Shown in pieces: positions 27,342 to 38,905 of a stretch of 64,000 nt of DNA (within the stretch, counting starts at the first letter, position 1; the number at the start of each line of letters is the position of its first letter). The position numbers and the translations under genes are program-made. Below the pieces are notes generated by a model. It was not told where the DNA came from. It saw only the letters and a list, made by a program, of their open reading frames with translations, and searched no databases. The stretch lies in the NCBI GenBank assembly GCA_023055505.1, contig JALIRH010000013.1:3720001-3784000 (forward strand), written 5' to 3'. This DNA comes from Callipepla californica brunnescens (Eukaryota; Chordata; Aves; Galliformes; Odontophoridae).

Positions 27342-30194
27342 AACTGCTGCAGCCAACTGCTATGAGTTGCTTTGAAAATCCCAAGTGGAGCCTCACCTTC
27401 TGTGGGGAGGGGCACGAATTAGGTGCACCAGCTTCATGGGAGCACTAACTCTGTTAAAACTATAAGACTTGCTGGCCATTCTAAAAAAGCCATTTTGTTT
27501 GAAACAGAATAAGCCAGACAGAAAATGCAACTTCTGTCTGGGGAAACAACCAGAGTAAGGGCATGGTAGCAGTGTTTTTGCCTTTAGAGATCCCTGTTTG
27601 TTTTTCTTTCTCCTGGGCATTCCCTGCAAAGAAATGAAGTATATTACCCATTTGAGTTTGTAGATGAAAAAGTGTTTGAAGTAATTGTTTAGAACGCATC
27701 ACTGAGGTGACAGTGTTACACGCACTGCCATTTTATTTACTGCGCAGGGTAGAGGGATGCAGTTTGTCTATCCAGCAAAGTGAGGAAAGCCTGATTTCCA
27801 CCACAATCCACCTGGATGTGGAACAACTACTTTAGCTTAGTCTGACTGCTGTCACACCTTAAGCTGTATCTCATTGATACATCCATAGATTTATGGATGT
27901 TTATGTTCCCCAGGCAATCACAAACCTGATTTTCACTTACAGTGGGAGAGGCATCTCTCGCTCAGTTCCCACCTTCTGAACCAAGTGCCAGTAATGATGT
28001 TCTGCGACACTTTGAAGAAAATCATAGTTTGGGTCCTCAGGTGCCAAGAAGAAGATTTAAGTTGTTCTTTGAAATACAGCTACTGTAAAAGCTCATCATG
28101 AATGGTAAGGGATGCCTGTGGCACAGAAGTGTTAGAGGTGGATCTGGTGTGTTTTTGAAGATGAATATTGCTGCTCTGAGGAGGGATAGAGGAAATGAAG
28201 CTTCAGTAGGGATTGAAACCTTTCTCACATTGTCAGTACTGGTTGTTTATTTAGGAGGAAAAAAAAATCAAGCGAGATGTCTGATAGCAGAGATCTTTTC
28301 TGTGCCACACCAATTACAGAGCTGTATGCAAAATTCCTAGAGAAGCCAATGGGAAATATATTAGTGCATTAGAAATTTCCATGCTACCTGAATCTTATGT
28401 CTGCTATCCATGAACACGTGACCAGAAATGCTTTTTGTGACTTCTTAAAAGACTGTCGTTGGGATTCAAATGTACCCTTTCTTTCTTCTTTTGCGATTAG
28501 AAAATCAACTCTTTAGAAAAGATCTAAGTTACTCCTGATAGACTGTGACAGCTACATACTAATTTCTTGTTAACAGACACGAGTTTCCACTTTGGTAAGT
28601 GCTGCTGGTACAAGTTAGAGTCCTGGTGTTTGAAGACATCCATCAGGAGGGAGCTAAGAAAGAGGAGCTGGAGATTATAAAGCTGACAGATGTGGGCTAA
28701 GAGGTTCAGTTTCCCATTTCTACTGTATAACAAAATGAATTCTCATTTTGCTGCTTCTGCAATAATTTACTGTGCAGTTGGCCAAGTTAATTTTAGTTTT
28801 AACAAGTTTATTTTTGTCTTCAAGAGACCAACCAGATTATTGTATTTTACAAGAAATAACAAGCCCCCAGCAAAGTGGAAGAATTATGGCTAATGCAGTG
28901 CAGAACCACAGAATCATCCTTCTGCTCTGTGTTCAATACGCAGAGTATATGCAGTTCAATACAGCATTTGATGCTGTTCCCTCTGCAGTGAATGGGAAAG
29001 CTCCCTGGAACTCAGTGCTGTTGGAGAAGTGTTCAGTGCTTTGGATTAAGTGAATCACTTTGTGAATACTCTGCTTCAAAAGAAATATTTGCAGGTCTAG
29101 ACTGTAAATAAAACTTCTCTATAGATGTAGACAGGAACTATTACAAACCACTCTGTGGCCATAGACCGATGAGCCAAAGAATTACATGAAAAATATTGCA
29201 AATTGCTTGCTTTTAAATTCCAAATGCCATGAGGTCCTTTTTCTTTCAGAATTATATGCTTAGAACTAAACTCAGTCTTTCTGTGGGCTCTTTTAGGAAC
29301 GACTCATACTAATCTCTTCAGGAATATGGCTGGCATATTCACAACTGATCTCTTAAATTCTCCCCAAAATTTCAGATGTCTCTAGCCGAAGCAGATTTAG
29401 GCTCATGGTGATTGCCAATGTTGTAAAACTGTGCAGGGAATGGAAAATAACTGGTCTAGAGCATATACCGTTAATTTAGCTCTCAGCTTGCTTCACTCCC
29501 AAGGTGTTATGGCCCTAGGAAGTATGGGGGAGAAGAAAATACTACTGTATGTGGCAAATGAGGTGGTGGTGCTATGTGGAAGGCTGAGGAACTGGGAAGC
29601 CAAGTTGTATCTCATCTGCCATTCAGAACAGATAAAGGCATAAATCCACTCTGCTCTGGAGTCTTAAATACATGAAGACATTTGGAAATGGACTTCAGTT
29701 AGGATGAAGGTATGCTGTGTCTTGTACCTGAACCACTAATGCAACGCTTCGTCAGTGGCAGAAGAGATGGGACGTGCTTAACTGCATGGTAGGACCATGG
29801 TATCAGCCCTGCATCTTTCAGCATGATTTCATTTTTCAGTTTCACATCATCCAAAGTGACAGGGGTAAATCGCAACGAGGCGAGTAAGTGAGCAGAAGAC
29901 ATGAGATGCAGCAAGGGAGACAACAGTGCTGTTTCTCATATACAGAAATGAAGATACCTTCATTACCGAAAGGGCTATCTAAAGAATGAGGGCAAACATG
30001 TACAGTATAGACAGAAAGAAAAAGAAATCTGCAGAGTGATGGGACATGCTCCAAGAAGTCAGCAAGGAAATCAATACTAAGACTGAATGAGAACTGATGA
30101 GTGTGGAATTGTGTATGATTTGTGACCTCTTGATGTGCTGTGGTTTATAGCACAGTCATAAGAATCTGGTGCTTAAAGAACATGCTTTTTTTCC

Positions 30195-30216
30195 TTTTTT
30201 TTTTTTTTTTTTTTTT
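30195..30216 (+). repeat. Poly-T run (22 T)
   Basis: Twenty-two consecutive T lie within a longer pyrimidine tract (30185-30224) that ends in TTTTCAG. It is a homopolymer that also forms the polypyrimidine tract of the acceptor-like site described in the findings. Confidence 0.9.
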
Positions 30217-31858
30217 CCCTTTTCAGAAACAATAGAATATCCTTCTTTAGAAAGAAAGGTGTTAGCTTGATATTTCACTGCAAGGTGAGGGTTAGTTCAC
30301 ATTGAGTACCATCAGAGGGGACCAGATCCCTGGAGTAAGCCTTGCCACTATATTTTGAGCCTAGAACATCTGTACATTAATAATTAGTCAGGTTAGATGC
30401 ATTTTTTTATTGAATTCAATTCCACTTGCTCACAGGCGTGACTGACCTGGTTTTCCCTTGCTTTTCATACTTGCATAGAGAATATTTCAGTGGCAGAAAA
30501 TGTTAACATAAAGAAATCTTATTGAGTGAACTTGGGAAAAAATAATGGCCAAACATCTGAAAAGTGCCTCTCTACTGAAGGAGGGCAGTGGTGGACTGAT
30601 AACCTTTTGTTTTTAAGTGTTCATTTGTGCAGAATACTTACAACCTTCCCATTCTGTGTGTCAGGGACCTCACTTGTTCTGTGAGACCTTTCTCTGCCTG
30701 AATGACTGCAGTAATGATAAACCAAGTGATAAGGACTGTCAGTGCCTGTGCTTCTAGCTCTGTGCACCATTCGCTATATATTTTCTCCTTCAGATTAGAT
30801 AATACAAACTTTTTCTTGCATATTTTATCATTGTAGTTGGCTAACCATGCAATGGTGAGACTTCAGAGTCACGGAAGAGTAGTCATGCATCGGTGTAATA
30901 TAAAAACAAATGGAACAGAATAGTTATTTTGTTTCACTGAATCCTGGATTGAATATTCTAATAGCATATAAATGCCTTAAATAAGAGTAAACACTTGGCA
31001 GTGTAATTGGGTGCGAAGCCCAAAGTAATTGGAGTACTGAGGCTGACTGGTCCCAAGGATGTGTTTGTTACAGCTTCCTAATTTTACAAAATAACTCTGA
31101 GAAAACATTAAGAACAGTTTAGCTTCAAACTATGAAAATAAGGAGCTTGTAGGTTATTTGCAAGCTCCCTTCCTTTTAACTGTTCTGTCACTGCCGCAAC
31201 TGATGGTCTTTCTCAGATTCGTACATCCCATTTAGCCAGCCCCTATCTGTGCACTTGTTGAACATGTTGCAATGAAATAACTAATTAACAGTGTATTCTG
31301 TGGAGAATTCTGTGCTACTTTTTAAGCAGGCCACAAAGTACGTATCCCTGAAAAGCACACACCCTATTTTCATAAGTAATTTCCAAAGACATACAGGACA
31401 GTGCTTTTCAAGGTGTTCAAGGGCTTCAACATAAGCATAGTCACGTTGTGAGATGTGCCCCACTGAGATACATGCCTGGTTGCCCTTCAAATCGGAGGAA
31501 CACAGGTATCCCTCCTACTGAGATGCTTCAGCATCTACATCTTTATTGCCTCTGAAAATCTGGCAGCTCCTTGCTATGCAGAATCAGTTTTGTCCAGGTT
31601 GGTCACCTTTGGTAAAGTTGAGTAGAGTTGTGTAAATTGCCTTCAGAGTCCTCTGTTGTTCCCTAAGTCCTGTCTCTGTCTAAAGCCCATCAGGTTAGTC
31701 TTTCTAAATCATCAATTATCAGAACAGGAAGTTAGACAGACTCTGCCTGTGCCTAGATAATTACCATTTATTTTTCTTTTTTCATAGATGAAAACTTTGT
31801 TATGCTTTCCTGTGCATATTCTATTTGAGGAGCATGAAAATGAATGGGATAGCACCAC

Positions 31859-31874
31859 GGGGGGGGGGGGGGGG
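31859..31874 (+). repeat. Poly-G run (16 G)
   Basis: Sixteen consecutive G are followed at once by TAAGC. The run can form a G-quadruplex and is prone to length variation and to sequencing error. It lies in intron 3 and its last G plus the next T make a donor-like GGG/GTAAGC. Confidence 0.9.
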
Positions 31875-31983
31875 TAAGCAAGAATCCCTGGGCATACTGT
31901 CTTGGAAGGAATTGTGCTGTAATTGCACCCTGGAAACCTTGAGTCTGAAGCCCAGCTTAATTGTGGAGCCAGCTCTGAGTGTG

Positions 31984-31997
31984 CTCTCTCTCTCTCT
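31984..31997 (+). repeat. (CT)7 dinucleotide repeat
   Basis: Seven CT units lie at the start of a 23-nt pyrimidine tract that runs to CCCCAG at 32003-32008. This short microsatellite doubles as an acceptor-like polypyrimidine tract. Confidence 0.8.
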
Positions 31998-34710
31998 CCT
32001 TTCCCCAGCTGAGAACATCAAAACTGGGAAAAATGAAGCCACAGCTGAAGTTTTGAATCACATTGATGTCTCCAGTTACTGATACCTTTGCTGAAATGTT
32101 CACACATCTCCATATATTTCAGCATAATATTTCATCTAAGCTGTCTCCACGAGCTAAGCTAGGAATAGCATCCCCAGTAACTGTCCACAGATACATAAAT
32201 CTGTTGGTTTTTTTCCCCAGCTAAGGATACTAACTGTGTTTGGAAATTGCAAAATACAAATCTGCACCCAACAGTTACTGTGTAGGAACAGAGAAGGGGT
32301 GGGTAATGTTAAAATTATTAATGTTTTTGATATAATGAAGCAGACCTTTATTACTTAGATAAGATTATGAGGTTGCATGTTAACAACAAGGCATTGTTCA
32401 CCCCTGCTGTCCCTCAATAGCAAGTGAAGTTCTATGAATCTCATGGCTGGCTGTTGGTAGTTTCAGCTCTGCAGGCAGCATGCTTGGTGTGTGTCACCAT
32501 CCTTCAGGATAAACCAGTTTTTTTTATCATCATGGTGCAAAAAGTAGTGGAGTTAGGTCTCCAGTGCAGCACACTGAGCCAGCATGTACTCATTCTGCCA
32601 CCTCGTTTGTGTTAAGGGGTAGCTCGTTACCCCCCAAGCTTTATTCCCATTCAGATTTTGTGCTGTATATCAATGTCATGCTAATCTTCTGCAGAATTTG
32701 TATATTGTCATCCTGTGCCCTCGCTGCAGCTAGACTTAGTATGCAGCAAGTTGGGTGACACATGCTCTGGTCACTGCAGTCAAACTGCATTTATGTGCTC
32801 AATCCCAATCAGGCCAAGAATTGCTGAGTAGTCAGGGAGGAGAACAGCTCTATCTCAGACTAATATGAGATGCTGTAACTAACGTGTACATGGTTGTTAT
32901 GAAGGGAAATGCTTAAACTGAAAAAATACAGGTAACTGTTGTGTGAAAGCTCTGTGTTGTTAGCTACGGGCAATAAAAAGGCAGAAATAACAAACTGAGT
33001 GGCTGAGAAGAAAAACACGTACATGCTGTGAGTATGGATCCATAAATTACCATCTATATTATCGTAAAAACTCATTTAAATTTCAGAATACTTTTAAAAT
33101 CAGCCCTCACCCTTTGATTGCTGTATTTTTTTAACGTTCAGAATAAATAAAAGGAAATTAACGTACTGGTTGAGACGTGAGATGTGTTCCAGCTGCAAGG
33201 GCAATTAAAATGCAGGATACCAAAGGGTGAGATGTTGATGAAGAGAGACTTTGAAAGGCTGATAGCATCTGCTAATGAAAATTCTCAGAGGCAAAAGGTT
33301 TGTTTGCTCAGGTAGTTTGAGAAATGGAAAGTGTAGATAAAGGTTAGGGAGAGGAATAAATATTTTTCTAACGTGATTGACTGAAGGTCAGATACAAAGA
33401 GTAATTTTACTATGTTTGAAGACAATTCAACTAGCATAATTTTTTCCAAGACATTTATCTGAGGTGAACTCAGTTGTTGTTCTTTTGTGATGAATATGTA
33501 TTTCAATTCATAGTCTGATTACCATAATCTCCTGTGATTGTTTCTTCAAAGGAATAATATTTATCATTTTTTTAGACTCAGCAGTTCTAGGCATGTTTTT
33601 AAGAAAGCAGTCAGCAATACTCTTGCATACTCATGCTAAAAGCTCTGTGCATATCATGGCTAAGAATTAACTTGTGTTATCAATAATCTTAAATTCGCAT
33701 CAATCGTTGAAATTACATTTGTAGCTCTTTAACTGAATGCAGTAATATATGAAGTCAGGTTTTAGCTATTTTCCAAATTCTCTGCTGTTGATAAGTGGAT
33801 AAGCTTCCCTATTCCAATATATCGGAATGATTGCATTAATATTCTCTTTTGGACAAAGAAGAGCTTTAAGATTAAAAAAAGAATTAATTTGTATTTCCTT
33901 TCTCAGATGATAATTCCATACAATATTTTCCTTTTAAGTTTATTCACAATTGTGTCAAAATTGTACAACTTCACCCAGAAGAGTAAGGAACTCTTCCCAT
34001 CAGTATCCCATTTCAGTAAGGGGATACGTAGCTTTCAGTTTACTCTAGTAAACAGGATTACTGACACAGTGTTTATGAGATAACATGCTGATGGTTTTAC
34101 TGCATAGTTTCACCGGTGTTTGCAGTATAAAAATTTTTAAATGTTTGTATTCAACTATGTCATGTCTATATATATTTGAATAAGGAGAACCTGAAATTGA
34201 ATATTGGCCTTATCACTGATTCTCTGCACAGTATAAGACAAGCCATTCTTCATTCTGTTATTATTATTTTTAACCTTTTTCTGAAAATTGAATGATACAA
34301 AAACTTCTCATATGGTATGTACTGCTTTGTGTTAAGCGTAGGCTCTGTGTGCCCACATGGACTGGAGTAACGTAAGCCAACAGGAAGGCCAGCAGTAGCA
34401 CAGTGTGCAGGAGCAGGCCCTCTGTTCCCTAGATAGAGTCAGAGTTCATCACACCACCCCACTCGATTCAGCAAGCCTTGAGCAAGGTGCTTAGCAGCCA
34501 CTGTTGCATCATTGTGGCTTTCTATTCTCCAGTTCTCCCCAAGTGATAAAATATCCCCTCCAAGTCTCTGCATTTCCAGAAGATGGGTTGGATTCATCAT
34601 GTGTCTTGCACATGCTCCAATTTTGGAGTTTGCAAGGTTTCCCTTTGAGAACTGGCTTCATGTTACTTCAGTTGTCTTGCAGACAAGTTAGGTTTTCTTT
34701 TCCAGCCTCG

Positions 34711-34803
34711 TAATTGCTAACTCTGTGACTCCTAATTAGAGTCTTTTTGCTGAGATAAATATGTAAACACAATTAGGTATGTATTTTTAACGTGCAGTAA
34801 TTA
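34711..34803 (+). promoter_or_regulatory. Candidate homeodomain/forkhead motif cluster
   Basis: Within 93 nt there are TAATTG (34711), TAATTA (34733), GTAAACA (34763, the forkhead core), CAATTA (34770) and TAATTA (34798). These motifs are the usual cores for homeodomain and forkhead factors. AT-rich DNA produces such motifs by chance, so this is only a candidate intronic enhancer. The sequence has no repeat character. Confidence 0.25.
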
Positions 34804-35033
34804 GCATCATCAGTTAAGTGCTAGTCAACGTGACATTTTGGTTCTCTTTTTGCTTCTCAATTGCAGGTACAGGTCATGAATGATTATTACAGAAGAATGC
34901 CTTACACAACTTCATAGCTGTTTTACCTTTCATTAGTTTACATGCTTCTTAGAAACATGGGGAAAAAAACATCATTCTCCTATGGTATCGCTTTCTCTCA
35001 GAGTAGAAAGAGAACTTAAGAGATTCTGTAGTG

Positions 35034-35220
35034 GAAATGCTCAGTCATGGCCTGAAGCAGTGATGGAGCACCTGGTGGGAAGGTAGGGCCAGCCCAGGGG
35101 AGCTCAGGTGCATGCAATGTACTGAGTGACCAGAAGGGCTGGAGCCAGGATCCATCCCTTCCCAGACCTCATTTAATAAGGGTTGGCCCTGGAGGTAGGG
35201 ATTTCCAACTAGACGTTCCT
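35034..35220. repeat. Possible unclassified interspersed repeat
   Basis: A GC-richer segment with low-codon-potential wording ('gatggagcacctggtggg', 'ggagccaggatccatccc', 'gggttggccctggaggtagg') stands out from the AT-rich intron around it. Its style resembles dispersed avian repeat families, but I cannot assign it to CR1 or to a specific LTR. Boundaries are approximate and the identification is weak. Confidence 0.25.
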
Positions 35221-38200
35221 GATTCTTTGAGGCTTTTCAAGGGTAAGCAGATTTTTTTTTTCTTTTGTTTCTATGTCTGTGGCTGCTGCATTTGGATGTA
35301 TCCTTATTTGTTGCAGCCTGGGACTTTGCTACCTTGCTATCATTGCTGTGTTTTTTGTTGTACTGTAGCATTACAGGCTGTCATCCAAATGTGCCTGAAC
35401 TTGAGGGCAGACTGAGGGCCTCATTTTGGTCAGCTAGGTTGCATCTGGCAGACTAGGTTGTTGGTTTCCTGACAACAGTAGGATGCAGGAATGTACTCAG
35501 CAAATGATGTTTTCTGAGTTTGCTGATGTCTCTTGGAGCATGTCCTTGCTGGAGAATTCAGATCACTCAGAAATATGCACTGGGCAAGAGTATCATTGGA
35601 GTTCAGCTCCAAGTTTTGAATCCCACTGTGTTTATGACAGTGCTGTGCTTGCTTTGTAATTTCAGGCTTTCAGGTCTCTGCTGGAGAGAGACAAAGCCCT
35701 TGACTCAGTGTAGAACTTGGCAGATTAAATCACTCTGTATTTAAGCCATTTAATTATTTGCATTCAGCTCTCCTAAGACTTGGAAGCTAATTATTTTTAA
35801 TATTTATGTGGTTTTGCAGTTCCACTGCTTGTGTGTTTAAAAAAAAATAATAATTATGAGTTTTCCTTTTTGGAGGGCTCTCCTGCATAACCTCTAGACC
35901 CATGTCGCCAAGTTCTCATCATCCCCTGGTGACAGATGCCCTCACCACTATCTCTGTCAGCTTTCTGACAGCATCACTATCAAGAGTTCTTTGTAATAAG
36001 TACAGAGATGATACCCTGCAGCCTGTGCCCGCTGGACAGCACAATGCTTTCACCTTTTGTCACTTCTCAGAGTATATTATTGTTTTCTTTTGGTCTTCTG
36101 TGCTTTTTTTTCCTCCCTTTTCTGCACAATTGTTTACCTGTTATATTTTCCCCTAGCAGAATACTTTAGTTTTTAAGTGCCTCCATCTCATCTGTTTTGT
36201 TTCCCATTTGCATCCGGAAGACTATAACAGCTCAAATATTATTATTCACTTGGAAATACTTAAATAAAGAATGGCAAAGCTAAAACTAGATGCATCTGTT
36301 TCAATAAGCTTCAGATCGTATTGTTGCATTGAGGTATGCTTATCTGTCAGATGCTAGACCTGTCAACCTCACTGTGGAAGTCATATGTAAGAGTCCCCTT
36401 AGAGTAGTGACTGCACTGCTTATGGTATCTTTACATTTGTCCTTGGTTATTGTACTCCTTGGTTCCTTACTGCATTACTCTCATTTTACACTGGCACAGC
36501 TATATTCAAAATCACTGAGTTGCACTGACCTAAAACCTGAGTAAAATGTGAGATGAATTAAACGCAAGAATGTTACAGAAGAACAGATCAAGGTGAAAAG
36601 CATTCTGAAAGAAGCACTTAAAAATAAAATAAAAAATAAATAAGGCTTTTACTTGCACTTGGCAGATCTGAATTCCTGCATATTTAGCTATATCCCATCC
36701 CAAACAAATGCAGACCAGATGGTTCCTGTAAATTCTCTTTTAGAGCCAAGCAAGTTCACTTTCACACAACCAAGCCGACGTGTCTGTTTGTGTAGATTTC
36801 TGTGTTTATGGCTGACAGGTTGCAGTAATACAGTGTGTGTACAGGGGAGGCTAGAGGCTTACTGGATCCAAGAAGAAACAACTAACATTAGAATGTGTTT
36901 GCTGCTTGGTCTAGAAGATCGTCTGCTAGAAGAACAGCAGTGTAACACTTCATGTTGGTTACCAGATAGAAACAAAGCTGAAGTTAACAGCAGATGGAAT
37001 GTGGTTATTCGTCTTTTACTTAATAATTTGAACTTGCATGTTTTAGGCTGAGAGAGCGTACCAGTGTAGTGGTCAGTTGCTGCACCTCTTACTGGTGATT
37101 AATTTAGCGGCTCATTGATTGCTTCTCCCCCTACTTTAATATCATTGAGCAGACACAGGCTGTGTGTAGGATACTTATCAAACTGATGTGCTTGGACTTT
37201 GAGTGATGGGGTAGGAATTGAGTTGGGTAGCTGGTTTTTAATTGCATGTATCGTATTGATCCATTAGCTTTATATTAGTGCGAGGCTCAGCATCAAACAC
37301 AGAGTATCCATGTGCATCTCAACTTGCAGACCTCTGGTGTGCTCAAAGTAAGCTGGCATCGTAGAATTTGTTTGGCTTGGGGAGATGCTTGCCTTGATGG
37401 CCTCCTTCCTGGCCTGGTCAAATGTAAGCCCACGCCTGAATCCCTGAAGCTCACTTATAAGCCAGAATATTAGTTATTTGTGTCATTTCACAGGTTTAAA
37501 ACACGAGTATTTGAATCAAAGCTGATGCTGATGATATTCACCAGGCAAAATCATGCTGCCTTCAGGAAAATATATTCCTTTAAAGGTTCTCAGTACTCAT
37601 CAAGGAAGAAGGGGCTGCAAGCAAATAATCCCCATTTCTAATGGGAGGTTAAGATCAAGATCTTACTTGGAATGTTCAGAAAAGGAGTTAATTATATCAC
37701 TAGTAGCTTTTTCGTAGTACTTTGGTGCCATCTGTGAGGGCTCTTGTGTGATGTTACGGATGTTCCAGTGTGGTCATTTACTCATGGCATATTAATGACT
37801 GCTGTTGTCTAAATAAGTTCAGAGATGAATTATGTAGAATTTCATCTGGCTGAGCAAACTCCTTAGATAAATTTTGCTTACGAGGGTGTGGGATATGTTT
37901 TGTTAGCTTCATAAATAGATGAAAAAGAGTTAAATGTACTCTTCACCTCTGCTGGTAGGGTCAGACATCCTTGTATCAAAGGAGTGATCTGAAAGACAAA
38001 GACCAAGTGTTTCTTCCTGTGAAGATACTGAGTTGTGTATGTCTCAGTCTGGCTGTAATGAAGGCTGCCCAAAATGTAATTCTGTCTGGATTGTTTAAAG
38101 GACAGATAGAGCATTTCAACAAATTATATTTTCCGTGCTTTGAAGAGAAATTGTATTGAATATTTTCCCTCTTTGCAAGCCTCAGTCAGCAAAAATCAAA

Positions 38201-38610
38201 ATACTTGCTTCAGCTCACTGAGTAGTAAGCTGGGCACTTGTTTTATTTGGGTTTTATTGCTGTAGTTGCTTCCAGCCCAGTCATTTTGCTGACAGTTTAG
38301 GTGAGGGTTAGCTTTTTTTAAATTATTAATAATTCAAGAAGAAGTTGGACTACATTGCACTTGAGTGTTAAGCCTAGAGTTTGCACTTTGAGCAGATACA
38401 GGTCAGACTGACTTGTGTGGTTGCATTCAGCAGTCACAGGTGCAATCCCTCCCCAGGACATGGGTAGAAGCATGCAAAGCATAACACAGCTGTTGTGTGT
38501 CTTTCCAAGTATGGGCCTTGCCATTGTGTGGCCAGACATGGCTGTGTATCAGCAATGCCAGTGTGTTAATGTAGTGCAGCAAAGGGCCATGGTGTCATCA
38601 GAAAGACTGG

Positions 38611-38905
38611 CATAGAATCATAGAGTCCTTAGAATTGGAAGGGACCTTTAATGACTATCTAGTCCAACTCCCCCATAGGGACTAGGGACGCCATCAGGTG
38701 CTCAGAGCTTGATCCAGCCTTGCTTGAATGTCTCCAGCAACAAGGCACTCACTCACTCTCTGAGCAACCTCTTCTAGTGCCTCATCACCCTCACTGTAAA
38801 ATACTTTTTCCTTACATCCAAACTAAATCTACCCTCTTCAAGTTTGGAGCCATTTCCCCTTGTTCTGTCACAGCAGACCCTGCTTAAGAGTCTGTCCCCT
38901 TCATC
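38611..38905 (-). mobile_element. CR1 LINE fragment, 3' end, antisense orientation
   Basis: It starts with CATAGAATCATAGAGTCC, the reverse complement of the CR1 terminal TCTATGATTCTATG. It continues with 'ggaagggacctttaatgac', 'tctagtccaactcccccat', 'gtgcctcatcaccctcact', 'tttttccttacatccaaact' and 'aaatctaccctcttcaa', the standard antisense CR1 3' region. The 3' terminus is at 38611 and the 5' truncation is near 38905. No coding sequence remains. Confidence 0.93.

Noticed and set aside
28896..28925. CAGAACCACAGAATCATCC considered as another CR1 terminus
   Set aside because: The resemblance covers fewer than 20 nt and the flanks do not follow the CR1 3' consensus in either orientation.
31999..32225. 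Two further acceptor-like sites: (CT)n-TTTCCCCAG at 32008 and TTTTTTTCCCCAG at 32220
   Set aside because: Both have good pyrimidine tracts, but no strong donor follows within a normal exon length, so they were not raised to candidate exons.
36653..37051. A 132-codon plus-strand open frame in intron 3
   Set aside because: The length is within chance expectation, there are no flanking gene signals or splice context, and no recognisable protein family.
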